Of a stretch of 37,480 bases of DNA, positions 1 to 7,974 are shown piece after piece. This DNA comes from UBA6183 sp964603255. Its GTDB lineage: Bacteria; Bacteroidota; Bacteroidia; UKL13-3. The stretch is taken from assembly GCA_964603255.1 (NCBI GenBank), contig CAZRVA010000016.1, positions 1 through 37,480 on the forward strand, in the 5' to 3' direction. The position numbers and the translations under genes were made by a program. A model generated the notes under the pieces. That model saw nothing but the letters and a program-made list of their open reading frames with translations, searched no databases and was not told the DNA's origin. Position 1 is the first letter of the stretch. Each line of letters starts with the position of its first letter.

Positions 1-2195
1 ATACCAATTTTTTCTCCGTTACGTTCAATAATTACTGATGGTGCAATACCTTTCTTTTGGTTGTTAGCAGTAATAGTTGGTGATGTTTTAAAGCCAGTAT
101 CTCTTAATATTTGGTTGGTATATAAGTAACTTAAATTCGCATCGTTGCTAAAGTTTAAGTTGCAGCTTACGTATGGAAATTGTGCTCCCAACCAGCGTTT
201 ATCAGCACCATTGTTTCTGATGTCAACACCAATTTGTCCGTTTAAATCACTTGTGCCTAAATCAAATTCGTGGTTACCTAAGGCAGATGCATTAAAACCA
301 ATAATGTTCATGATGGCAATATCTGCTCTACCAATGGCCGGGCGTACTGCTTGTGTACCGCTGTAATAACTTGATGCGGTATTGCGTAATGGTGTTTGTA
401 ATGAAGGATCTTCACCTGCTGATAAAAATGGACCGGGTAACGTATTATCTCCTGATGATAAGATTAATGTATTTGCATGTTCATCTTCTAATTTATCAAT
501 AATGGCTGCATAGTTTGGTGCATCAACAACAGCTGATAAACCACTTTCCATATCTGATGAATGCAAAATTTGCATTTGGAAATGGCTGCGTGAAGTCAAC
601 TCGATTATGGCTACTGTACCACTAATTTCGTTCGATACCAATAACAAATCCTTGCCATTAGGACTTTGGTTACGTGGTATAAATACCAAACCTTCAGGAC
701 CCAAGTCACCACCCGAATTTAAACCTGGTGTTTGCGAAAAATCACGTGTGTTGATGTAGTTAACAAAGTAAGGGTTAGTTGGATTGGTAATGTTATAGAT
801 CATAACGCCACCTATACGCTCTAAACCAATAAATGCGTAAGTAGAATCTAATATTTTACCAACAGTAATGGCTTCCGGTTCTGGACCTTTATCATCGCTT
901 CTGTTTTTAAATGTATTGTTGCTGTTGCTTGCATTAAAGTTATTCGGGTAAATGCTTGCAATACGTTGTTCAAACTCATCTTTACTATCCCAAACCAATG
1001 CACCTGTAGTGGCATTCCAAACTGTAAATGAACGAGCACCAAATGCAAAAATTGAATCAAACTTACCATCGTTGTTAAAGTCGCCATACCTATTGGTAAC
1101 ATTTAACCTACCGCTTATGCTGTTGTTTTTTAATGCAGCAACAGCAGATGCACCACCAAATTTAACCGTATCTAATACATAAGATGAATGACCTAAACGA
1201 ACTTCCTCCACGTTTGCTGCACCCCAATCTGCGCGTGCATCTCCTTCGTTAGCAGTTACCAGGTAGGTAGTGTTTCCAAACTTCATGCTGCTAATGGCAT
1301 CAGGTTGATACATCCCAAAGATGTTGTGGTTTGCGAAGTTTATCGCACCACCTTGGTCTGATGCATCCAGTTTATTTTCAACCAAATTGTAATTTTTAAA
1401 ACCCAATGGAATGAGGCGTGTAACGGTTGCATTGGTTAAATCGATTTCTGCAATACAATTGTTTTCTTGACAAGTAGCCCAAGCTTTTTGAGAATCGTCA
1501 GAAACCGTGATGTATTCAGGTTCTAAATCTTCGGCAATGGTTGAGTTGCGTAAAAATGCACCACCTGATTGTATACGTCCTGTTATTTTTATTTTAGGGT
1601 CGATACTTTGGTTGTTAAATGTTGTAAATCCTGCCGTTTGAACATTGGCTTGTGTTAAATTAGATACACCACCAGTTATGTTTATGATACTTATTGAACC
1701 TTCCGGGTCTACCGTATAACCCACGTTTGGTTCGCCTTCGTTAGCTACTATAACTTTGCTACCGTCAGGTGTAAAACATACCATGTCGGGGTTTGCTCCA
1801 ACATCTACTTGATTGATGTAGGCTAATGTATTTGCATTGAAGAAAACCACTTTGCCGTTTTCTGTTTTGCCTAACGAGTCTATGATAGCAACGGCTAAAA
1901 CATCATTGTAAGTGGCAACAGAAGTTAAATCGATACCATAAGGTTTGATAGAGATAGATTGAACCAAACTAGGGCTTGCCGGATTGCTGATGTCAACTAC
2001 TTTAATAGAGGAATCAGCACCATTGGTAACAAACATACGTTTGCTTTTGGCGTGATAGGCGGAAATTTCTGCGGCAGTATTGTTATAAATGCCGGTAGAA
2101 AATCGTCCCAAAAACTTGGGTGTAATTTGTGCGTTTACATCGCCAAATAAGGCTAACGCAAACGCTAAGGAAAAGGAGAATAATTGTTTTTTCAT
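1..2195 (-). CDS. Secreted choice-of-anchor I beta-propeller / 5'-nucleotidase-type metallophosphoesterase (partial, 3' end missing)
   Basis: The open frame runs from ATG at 2195 to the window edge, so 731 residues are visible and the C-terminus is missing. The N-terminus is a signal peptide (MKKQLFSFSLALALALFGDVNA, cut before Q). Residues about 25-535 read as a choice-of-anchor I type propeller, with repeated stretches such as VDPEGSISIINI and GPEPEAITVGK. A calcineurin-like 5'-nucleotidase domain follows, with ILHSSDMESG (H545, D548), SGDN (D583, N584) and GNHEFDLG (N641, H642). This family hydrolyses phosphomonoesters such as nucleotides outside the cell, for phosphate or nucleoside scavenging; the substrate here is unknown. 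The first metal motif is D-x-E rather than the usual D-x-H. A degraded promoter-like pair (ATTG, 21 bases, AACATTTG) lies at 2237-2269. It stands as its own unit downstream of mazG. The fold call is fairly sure, the substrate is not. Confidence 0.85.
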   Translation of the reverse strand, partial: MKKQLFSFSLAFALALFGDVNAQITPKFLGRFSTGIYNNTAAEISAYHAKSKRMFVTNGADSSIKVVDISNPASPSLVQSISIKPYGIDLTSVATYNDVLAVAIIDSLGKTENGKVVFFNANTLAYINQVDVGANPDMVCFTPDGSKVIVANEGEPNVGYTVDPEGSISIINITGGVSNLTQANVQTAGFTTFNNQSIDPKIKITGRIQSGGAFLRNSTIAEDLEPEYITVSDDSQKAWATCQENNCIAEIDLTNATVTRLIPLGFKNYNLVENKLDASDQGGAINFANHNIFGMYQPDAISSMKFGNTTYLVTANEGDARADWGAANVEEVRLGHSSYVLDTVKFGGASAVAALKNNSISGRLNVTNRYGDFNNDGKFDSIFAFGARSFTVWNATTGALVWDSKDEFEQRIASIYPNNFNASNSNNTFKNRSDDKGPEPEAITVGKILDSTYAFIGLERIGGVMIYNITNPTNPYFVNYINTRDFSQTPGLNSGGDLGPEGLVFIPRNQSPNGKDLLLVSNEISGTVAIIELTSRSHFQMQILHSSDMESGLSAVVDAPNYAAIIDKLEDEHANTLILSSGDNTLPGPFLSAGEDPSLQTPLRNTASSYYSGTQAVRPAIGRADIAIMNIIGFNASALGNHEFDLGTSDLNGQIGVDIRNNGADKRWLGAQFPYVSCNLNFSNDANLSYLYTNQILRDTGFKTSPTITANNQKKGIAPSVIIERNGEKIG

Positions 2196-2299
2196 ACCTT
2201 AAAAATTTGTGAGCAAGTTGGTTTTGTTAGCTCAAGCAAATGTTAAGGCGCAATAACGATTACTTCAATTTTGGGTTAATGCAATGTTATTTGGTGTGA

Positions 2300-3076
2300 T
2301 TATTTTGTTTTAGCCTCATTCCAATACACATCCATTTCATCAAGGGTCATATCTGTTAATTTTTTATCTAACGCTTTGGCTTTTTCTTCAATGTATTGAA
2401 AACGCTCTATAAACTTCTGATTGGTTTTCTCCAGCGCATCATCAGGGTTGATGTTGTATTTACGGGCAAGATTAATCAACGAGAATAAATAGTCGCCAAA
2501 CTCTTTTTCTGTTTTTTCTGAATTTGGGTTTACTTCAAATTCTTCTTTTAACTCGGCTAATTCTTCATCCACTTTATTCCAAACTTCTTTAGGAGTTGGC
2601 CAATCAAATCCAACCTGAGCCGCTTTTTCTTGCATGCGTAATGCTTTCACAATACTTGGTGTTCCTTTGGCAACTCCACTTAACACCGATTTATTTCCTT
2701 CTTTAAGTTTAAGTTGTTCCCAATTTTCTTTTACCTGTTCGGCTGTATCAGCTTTTACGTCACCATAAATGTGTGGGTGACGATAAATCAATTTATCGCA
2801 CAAAGCATTACATACATCAGCAATATCAAATTGATTTTTTTCGCTGCCTATGCGTGCATAAAACACCAAATGAAGCAACACATCGCCCAACTCTTTTTTT
2901 ATTTCGGTAGCATCGTTTTTTAGTATGGCATCACTCAACTCGTAGGTTTCTTCAATGGTTAAATGGCGCAAACTCTCATAGGTTTGTTTCATATCCCAAG
3001 GGCATTTTTCACGTAGGTCGTCCATTACATCCAATAGGCGAGAAAATGCATCGAGTTTTTGTTGCTTGGTATTCAT
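2300..3076 (-). CDS. mazG: Nucleoside triphosphate pyrophosphohydrolase MazG
   Basis: The 258-residue protein has the length of full two-domain MazG proteins. The first domain carries the metal-binding EExxE motif (E42, E43, E46) followed by D49, in the context HLTIEETYELSDAI, after the family signature LREKCPWD near residue 22. A second, weaker helical repeat near residues 165-175 reads EELAELKEE. MazG hydrolyses (d)NTPs to monophosphates and pyrophosphate, clearing non-canonical nucleotides and, in Escherichia coli, lowering ppGpp under starvation. The enzyme is cytoplasmic. The gene starts at ATG 3076, just downstream of the tRNA-Arg gene and its terminator on the same strand, so it probably has its own promoter. 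Nothing is missing from the sequence. The family assignment is firm; the physiological substrate is inferred only. Confidence 0.95.
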   Translation of the reverse strand: MNTKQQKLDAFSRLLDVMDDLREKCPWDMKQTYESLRHLTIEETYELSDAILKNDATEIKKELGDVLLHLVFYARIGSEKNQFDIADVCNALCDKLIYRHPHIYGDVKADTAEQVKENWEQLKLKEGNKSVLSGVAKGTPSIVKALRMQEKAAQVGFDWPTPKEVWNKVDEELAELKEEFEVNPNSEKTEKEFGDYLFSLINLARKYNINPDDALEKTNQKFIERFQYIEEKAKALDKKLTDMTLDEMDVYWNEAKTK

Positions 3077-3120
3077 GGTAATCAGTTAATTATGCGATAA
3101 AGATATTGGTAAGCTATTAA

Positions 3121-3155
3121 AAACAAAAAACCACCGAACTTTCGTTGGTGGTTTT
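3121..3155 (-). terminator. Intrinsic terminator downstream of tRNA-Arg
   Basis: Read on the minus strand, AAAACCACC (3155-3147) pairs with GGTGGTTTT (3135-3127). The apical part is closed by AAC / GTT around GAAA, and a T-rich tail follows. It begins 6 bases after the tRNA 3' end and separates the tRNA from mazG. Confidence 0.85.
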
Positions 3156-3161
3156 AGTTTG

Positions 3162-3235
3162 TGGTCTCGACAGGATTCAAACCTGTAACCTTCTGATCCG
3201 TAGTCAGATGCTCTATTCAGTTGAGCTACGAAACC
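3162..3235 (-). tRNA. tRNA-Arg (anticodon ACG)
   Basis: The minus strand folds as a full cloverleaf. The acceptor GGTTTCG pairs with CGAGACC with one G-U. The D stem is GCTC/GAGC, the anticodon stem TCTGA/TCAGA closes the loop CTACGGA, and the T stem ACAGG/CCTGT closes the loop TTTGAAT. The anticodon ACG (3201-3199) would be deaminated to ICG and read CGU, CGC and CGA. The discriminator base is A. The 3' CCA is not encoded (CAA follows), so it must be added by the nucleotidyltransferase. A terminator lies immediately downstream. Confidence 0.97.
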
Positions 3236-3300
3236 CTTTGTTAAATGTGGTGCAAATATAGACTTACTTGTTGTATTTGCAAGCACATCAACAAAAAAAA

Positions 3301-3774
3301 TTAATTTAAAGTAGCCAAGGTTGCGTTAATTGTTGCAAAATCAGGCAAATCGCCCGGACTTTCTAACACCTGAGCAAACTGAATAATTCCGTTTTTATCA
3401 ACTACAAATGCTGCACGCTTGGCAACACGTTCCATTGCAAAAGCTGGAAACACATCATGCAATGCTCCGTATGCAGTAGCCGCTTCACGGTTAAAGTCAC
3501 TTAATAAGTCGAATTGTAAATTTTGTTCTTCTTTAAACTTAGCAAGTGTAAAAATAGAATCAACAGATATTGCCACAACATCAGCAGCATCGTTTTTATA
3601 CATACTAATTGCGTCTCTTACTGTACATAATTGAGTGGTGCAAACGCCTGTAAATGCCAATGGAAAAAAATGAATAATTAAATTCTTTCCTTTGAAATCA
3701 TCTAATGAAACCGCTTTCTTCTCTGTATTAAACAAGGTAAATGCAGGGGCTTTGTCGCCTTTTTGTAATGCCAT
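3301..3774 (-). CDS. Peroxiredoxin, BCP/AhpE-like atypical 2-Cys type
   Basis: The 157-residue thioredoxin-fold protein carries the peroxidatic motif PLAFTGVC (P38, T42, C45). A second cysteine, C50, gives the C-x4-C spacing of bacterioferritin comigratory protein (BCP/PrxQ), where C50 resolves the sulfenic acid formed on C45. The conserved arginine of the family is probably R119 in AKRAAFVVD. The PLAFTGVC context resembles AhpE, which lacks the second cysteine, so the subfamily sits between the two. The enzyme reduces hydrogen peroxide and alkyl hydroperoxides in the cytoplasm, using thioredoxin or a similar donor. There is no signal peptide. It starts at ATG 3774 and appears monocistronic, with about 138 non-coding bases between it and the NlpC/P60 gene upstream. 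The peroxiredoxin call is firm; the exact subfamily is less so. Confidence 0.93.
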   Translation of the reverse strand: MALQKGDKAPAFTLFNTEKKAVSLDDFKGKNLIIHFFPLAFTGVCTTQLCTVRDAISMYKNDAADVVAISVDSIFTLAKFKEEQNLQFDLLSDFNREAATAYGALHDVFPAFAMERVAKRAAFVVDKNGIIQFAQVLESPGDLPDFATINATLATLN

Positions 3775-3912
3775 AGTGTTTTAATTTTTGCTATTATTCT
3801 TCAAATAAACACAAAATATTTAGTTATAGTTTTTGTCGATAAAGAATAATTTCAATGAAATATGACCGTAAAACTACAATTTGTTGACTTATTAGTTATA
3901 ACGTGAACGTAT

Positions 3913-4650
3913 TTATAAAATCCGTTTAATTATTCTAAGCTTGTGTGAATAATTTTTTTCTTGAACATTTAATATTCCATGATGATCGAGTAAATCAATT
4001 CGCACTTTGCCTGATGCATGTATTATTTTTTCGTTGTCGAGCATCATACCAACATGGGTAATTTTTCCATTTTCGTTATCAAAAAAAGCCAAGTCACCGC
4101 ATTTGCTTTCGTTCACAAAATTTAATGTTTCGCCCAACTCAGCCTGTTGATATGCGTCTCTAGGCAGTTGCACACCACACTGTTTAAAAACCATTTGCAT
4201 AAAGCCACTGCAATCAATACCAAATGCAGTTTTGCCGCCCCACAAATAAGGTGCATTTAAGTATTGCAAGGCGGTTTCGGCCAATTGTGTTATTTGCTTT
4301 GATGCAGGTAATTTGTCTATTGTAATTTCTTGTCTGCCAATAATTGTTTTGGGTTGATTAGGCAATAAACATCCTGCAGGTAATAGTAATTTGCCTTCAT
4401 GTGTATGTGCCTCCAGAAAAGGGTAACAGGTGTTTACAATCCAATTATCTGTTGTGCCATCAAATGCAGCATATTGTTTGTCGCTAATGTAACCGCTGTA
4501 ATTGTCGTTAAGTGTTGTGATGTTTACCCAACCATTTTCTATTTGTTGAATGGTAAAGGTATCACCAAACAAAAGCTGCGATACAATTTCACTGGTACTA
4601 TCGGGCGATTTACGCAAGGGTATAACGGCCAAGTTACATATGCCTTTCAT
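3913..4650 (-). CDS. SH3-domain NlpC/P60 cell-wall peptide endopeptidase (YkfC-like)
   Basis: The 245-residue protein has bacterial SH3-like segments at about residues 5-110 (for example LRKSPDSTSEIVSQLLFGD and GWVNI) followed by an NlpC/P60 domain. The catalytic set is visible: C147 in GIDCSGF, H199 in ITHVGMML and H211 in IIHASG. This architecture matches gamma-D-glutamyl-L-diamino acid endopeptidases such as Bacillus YkfC, which cut murein peptides during recycling. No signal peptide is present, so a cytoplasmic recycling role is more likely than wall lysis, although this is inference. It is transcribed divergently from the Hpt gene across a 73-base gap. Confidence 0.9.
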   Translation of the reverse strand: MKGICNLAVIPLRKSPDSTSEIVSQLLFGDTFTIQQIENGWVNITTLNDNYSGYISDKQYAAFDGTTDNWIVNTCYPFLEAHTHEGKLLLPAGCLLPNQPKTIIGRQEITIDKLPASKQITQLAETALQYLNAPYLWGGKTAFGIDCSGFMQMVFKQCGVQLPRDAYQQAELGETLNFVNESKCGDLAFFDNENGKITHVGMMLDNEKIIHASGKVRIDLLDHHGILNVQEKNYSHKLRIIKRIL

Positions 4651-4701
4651 GATTTTACTTAGTTAATCTCTCTTGTATATAATTCAATAGCGAATATTAC
4701 T

Positions 4702-4709
4702 TATTTTTG
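4702..4709 (+). promoter_or_regulatory. Possible Bacteroidota -7 element upstream of the Hpt gene
   Basis: TATTTTTG fits TAnnTTTG, 14 bases before the Hpt ATG. No TTTG lies at the usual distance upstream (the nearest is TTG at 4673-4675), so the support is weak. Confidence 0.3.
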
Positions 4710-4723
4710 AGCAAATATTAGCA

Positions 4724-5077
4724 ATGAGTACAACAAAGATTGATTTATCCTACCTAAAAACAATAGGGGGCAACGATCATGTTTTTATCAAAGAAATGTT
4801 GGGTATGATTTTAAAATCTGTGCCCAAGGAAATTGATAATATGCAACAACATTTTAACAATGGAAACTACATGATGATGGCCAGTGCTGCTCATAAAATA
4901 AAAGCACCATTACAAATGATTACCAATAATGATATGATAGATTTGATTATACGCATTGAAACTATTGGAAGAAAGGGGCTTGAAATGAATGAAATACCTC
5001 AATTGTTAAACCAATTAAGGTTGTTATTTGATGTGGTTGAGGCAGAAATTGAAATTGCCTCGAAAGAGTTGATTTAA
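4724..5077 (+). CDS. Stand-alone Hpt (histidine phosphotransfer) domain protein
   Basis: The 117-residue helical protein is built around AAHKIKAPLQMI. H57 sits in the position of the phosphorylatable histidine of Hpt domains (usual form AHxLKGxxxxxG). The family's next small residues are replaced by A-P-L-Q, a variation often seen in Bacteroidota Hpt proteins. Such proteins shuttle phosphate between hybrid histidine kinases and response regulators in the cytoplasm. No kinase or regulator gene is adjacent, so the partners are encoded elsewhere. It is the only plus-strand gene in the first 25 kb. It ends at a hairpin shared with the convergent TPR gene. The alternative is a degenerate Hpt that only binds its partner; H57 argues against that. 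Confidence 0.82.
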   Translation: MSTTKIDLSYLKTIGGNDHVFIKEMLGMILKSVPKEIDNMQQHFNNGNYMMMASAAHKIKAPLQMITNNDMIDLIIRIETIGRKGLEMNEIPQLLNQLRLLFDVVEAEIEIASKELI

Positions 5078-5098
5078 AACTAAAGCGCACGAAAATAA

Positions 5099-5130
5099 AA
5101 AACGCCATGAACCTTAGTCCATGGCGTTTT
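5099..5130. terminator. Bidirectional intrinsic terminator between the Hpt and TPR genes
   Basis: AAAACGCCATG (5099-5109) pairs with CATGGCGTTTT (5120-5130) around a 10-base loop. It has A and T tails on both sides and so can serve both convergent genes. Confidence 0.85.
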
Positions 5131-5149
5131 GCATTATGCTTGTTGGTGA

Positions 5150-6772
5150 TTATTTACCACCACCAATTTGTTTTAAATATTCTTTAGCTTGTTTGTTATT
5201 CGGATCTAAAGCAATAATTTTCTCTAAATATCCTTTAGCTAAGCTGTTTTTATCTTGTTTGATGTAGTATTTCGCAAGGTAATCGTAAGAAACAATTAGA
5301 TTTCTTTTGTACTTCTCAGGAGTAGCTTCAGCCATGCTGATATAAGTATTGTATGAGCTGAATCCTATGGTATCTTTTGCTTCGGTATCTAACAATGCTT
5401 GCACATTTCCTCTCCAATAGTAGCCATCTGCGTAATCAGGTTTAATTTCAATTAACTTAGCAAATGCACTATCTGCTTTAGGTAATGATTTACCAAAGTA
5501 TGAGGCCATACCTAATAAATAATAGTCAGCAGGTAAAATTTTATCGGTTTTGCTGATGTATGTTTCAAAGCACACAATCGATTTATCAAAACGTTTGATT
5601 TTGTTGTAAACCATGCCAGCTTCTTTTAATAATTCCAATTTCTCTGGAGCCATTTCAATAGCCTTGTTCATATGCATTACAGCTAAACTATCTTTACCAG
5701 GGATACGGCTGTATAACTTACCAAGATATTCGTAGTCGCTTGCTAAAATTTTATCAGCAGCAATTTTGCTTAAAAATAATTCAAGTTCTGTAACACCCGG
5801 GCGATACATACTGCTATCTTTTTTCAATTCGCCTACCTCATAGTAGCTGTAACCTGCTAAACGGTGCATGTAAATATCACTGTCTTCTAACTTAATTACA
5901 TCTAAAATTTTAGGTAATGCATCATCATATTCTTTTGAGTTGAATAAGATTTTAGCAAAACGCTTTTGGTTAGCTAAACTTGGCTCAGAGTTATTTAAGT
6001 ACTTGGTGTAATAGTCTTTTGCCAATTGGTATTTTTTCGATTTGTAATACAACTCACTCATTAGTTTTAATGCAGGAGCGTAATTTGGATCTCTTTGTAA
6101 AGCTCTTTGTAAGTCAGTTAATGTTTGCTCTGCATTGCGCACGCGTAACCATATTGAAGCAACACGTGTATAAGCTTTCGGATTGAGTGTATCTACCGAA
6201 ATAGCTCTTTCGTATTGAGTTGCTGCTTCACCACCTTTATTCATTTCTAAATAAACATCACCAGCTGCAACTAAAACTTCGTAATCTTTAGGCGCAATTT
6301 CCAACGCATTTTTGATGTGATTTAAAGCTTCATCAACCACTTTGGTATCTGTACTCACCAATGCCGAAGCCACTAAACGAAGTGTCTTAGCATCTTTAAT
6401 CATGCCATCTCTACCACGGCTAAAACTCAATGCTTTATTAAATTGTGCTTTTGCTTCTTCTACTTTATTCGTAGCAATGAGCAACTCACCCAAACCAACA
6501 TAGTTTGATGCGTTGTTTGGAGCCAATTTCACACCTTCGTTATATGCCCATTGTGCCGAGTCTTCTTTAAAAAGATTAAGGTATGATTGGCCTAAATAGT
6601 ACCAGTTATCGCCATTTGTAGGCTCTTTTTTAGTTAACTGCGTAAAAATGTTTCTTGCACTTTCGTACTTGTCAAAATCTAAGGCTCTTAATCCTTCTTG
6701 TAAAGTTTGTGCTTGTGCTGTGCTTATCAGCATGCCACCCATTACAAAAGTTTTTAGCATAAATCTGTTCAT
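5150..6772 (-). CDS. Periplasmic TPR-repeat protein, last gene of the TonB operon
   Basis: The 540-residue protein opens with a signal peptide ending ISTAQA before QTLQEG. The rest is a series of tetratricopeptide repeats, for example GDNWYYLGQSYLNLF near residue 54, PNNASNYVGLGELLIATNKVEEA near 85, PKDYEVLVAAGDVYLEM near 161 and a last one around ALDPNNKQAKEYL near 526. TPR arrays are protein-binding scaffolds; there are no catalytic motifs. It starts 6 bases after the PstS-like gene ends and closes the exbB operon. Together with its predicted export, this suggests a periplasmic partner of the TonB or PstS-like proteins, but this is inferred from position only. It ends at the hairpin 5099-5130. 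Confidence 0.88.
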   Translation of the reverse strand: MNRFMLKTFVMGGMLISTAQAQTLQEGLRALDFDKYESARNIFTQLTKKEPTNGDNWYYLGQSYLNLFKEDSAQWAYNEGVKLAPNNASNYVGLGELLIATNKVEEAKAQFNKALSFSRGRDGMIKDAKTLRLVASALVSTDTKVVDEALNHIKNALEIAPKDYEVLVAAGDVYLEMNKGGEAATQYERAISVDTLNPKAYTRVASIWLRVRNAEQTLTDLQRALQRDPNYAPALKLMSELYYKSKKYQLAKDYYTKYLNNSEPSLANQKRFAKILFNSKEYDDALPKILDVIKLEDSDIYMHRLAGYSYYEVGELKKDSSMYRPGVTELELFLSKIAADKILASDYEYLGKLYSRIPGKDSLAVMHMNKAIEMAPEKLELLKEAGMVYNKIKRFDKSIVCFETYISKTDKILPADYYLLGMASYFGKSLPKADSAFAKLIEIKPDYADGYYWRGNVQALLDTEAKDTIGFSSYNTYISMAEATPEKYKRNLIVSYDYLAKYYIKQDKNSLAKGYLEKIIALDPNNKQAKEYLKQIGGGK

Positions 6773-6778
6773 GATATT

Positions 6779-7732
6779 CTAGTCGTTATTTAATTTAATA
6801 ATTCTTACCGGAACGTTAGCCGGAACCAACCCACTTTTTAAAATAATGCGTTGTCCTTTATCGCTATTTATAAAACTTGCAAACCCCGTGCCTAATCCGT
6901 AGCGGCCTTCTGGGTTAATAATATTTATTTTTCTGTACAACGGATATTGCTTCAGCGCAACATAAGCCTGATAAGGTTTCATGGTTTGAGCTTCAGCTGT
7001 TTCCGGATTTTTAGGTACTAAGTTTGCAACAACAATTTTACTCAAAAAATTATTTGAAGTACTATCATCTCTATCACTAATCCAAGCAGAGCCTATTAAA
7101 CCAATGGTGTTCACATTTTCCTCAACTTGGGCAATTACATCCGGATTACTATTTACTGCAAAACAATGTTCGGCCAATTCTGCACCATTTAAAATTGAAT
7201 CTTTTAAATGACGAACTGCACCACTTTTTGCGTTATCAAAAACAACACGCAAAGGTTTAGCTTCATTTTTAGGGTTGATATCCTTCCAAGTGGTATACTT
7301 GCCAGATAAAATACCTGCAATTTGCTCCACACTAAATATGGTATCTTTTCTGTTTTTGTTTACGATGATACCGATGGCATCATAACCAACTAAAATATTG
7401 CGAGGAACTATTTTACGTTTATCAAAGTTAGATTTTTCTTCAGGCAACATCTCACGTGTTACAATAGCAATTCTTGCGCTATCGTTTGCTAACAAGTTAA
7501 TAGCATCATATTCGTTGGTGTAAATGATGTTTAGTTTTGCATCAGGATATAATGCTTCAAAAACGTCTTTCTGCGCTTCAATAATTGGTTTCAAGCTTTC
7601 GTCAACGGTAACTGTAATTTTACCGCTGGTGCTGGTATCGTTATGTTTTTTAGGGGTTGAATTGTTACATGCCACCACCAACAAAGAAATGATTGTGGCA
7701 AATAAAGTGCTATTCAGTTTCCTCTTCTTCAT
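6779..7732 (-). CDS. PstS-like phosphate-binding lipoprotein in the TonB operon
   Basis: The 317-residue protein has a lipoprotein signal (SLLVVAC, lipidation at C22) and a type II periplasmic-binding fold of the PstS family. Recognisable stretches are SVEQIAGILSGKYTTWKDIN, YDAIGIIVNK and RYGLGTGFASFINSDKGQRIIL. PstS proteins bind phosphate and deliver it to the PstCAB ABC transporter. No pstC, pstA, pstB or phoU lies nearby; the gene sits between a small membrane protein (23-base overlap at its start) and the TPR gene. In Bacteroidota this placement in the exbB/exbD/tonB operon is recurrent, so it may be a sensor or accessory of the TonB machinery rather than a transporter subunit. The ligand is not established from the sequence. 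Confidence 0.87.
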   Translation of the reverse strand: MKKRKLNSTLFATIISLLVVACNNSTPKKHNDTSTSGKITVTVDESLKPIIEAQKDVFEALYPDAKLNIIYTNEYDAINLLANDSARIAIVTREMLPEEKSNFDKRKIVPRNILVGYDAIGIIVNKNRKDTIFSVEQIAGILSGKYTTWKDINPKNEAKPLRVVFDNAKSGAVRHLKDSILNGAELAEHCFAVNSNPDVIAQVEENVNTIGLIGSAWISDRDDSTSNNFLSKIVVANLVPKNPETAEAQTMKPYQAYVALKQYPLYRKINIINPEGRYGLGTGFASFINSDKGQRIILKSGLVPANVPVRIIKLNND

Positions 7733-7961
7733 GGTTAAAGTTTTTTGATGGTTTAAAAAATCGGTACAACCTAAAACAACCGTACAAAATTAACAATGTA
7801 CTTATACCATATCTATTTAATGGCGGAATACCATCAAACAGGGGCATTACTATAAACGACAAGCCCATTACGAAATAAAAAATAGCCATGATTACTCCGA
7901 AAGATCTTAGTAACCTGGCTATTTTATTATCGCGTTCGGCTCTTATTTTTTCGAGTTTCAC
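7710..7961 (-). CDS. Small two-helix membrane protein of the TonB operon
   Basis: The 83-residue protein has a basic N-terminus (MKLEKIRAERDNKIARLLR), two predicted membrane helices (about residues 20-42 and 52-66) and an acidic tail EEEETE. I do not recognise a functional family. It lies 13 bases after tonB and overlaps the start of the PstS-like gene by 23 bases, which implies translational coupling. Its fixed place between tonB and the PstS-like gene suggests an accessory inner-membrane subunit. The frame is supported by operon packing and composition, not by homology that I can name. Confidence 0.75.
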   Translation of the reverse strand: MKLEKIRAERDNKIARLLRSFGVIMAIFYFVMGLSFIVMPLFDGIPPLNRYGISTLLILYGCFRLYRFFKPSKNFNHEEEETE

Positions 7962-7974
7962 GCTGTAGTTATTT

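Noticed and set aside
848..1182. Opposing 84- and 76-codon frames inside the first gene
   Set aside because: Both lie within the uninterrupted minus-strand frame of the propeller-phosphoesterase gene and show no family features.
3086..3286. Minus-strand 66-codon open frame
   Set aside because: It runs straight through the tRNA-Arg gene and its terminator, so it is not a protein gene.
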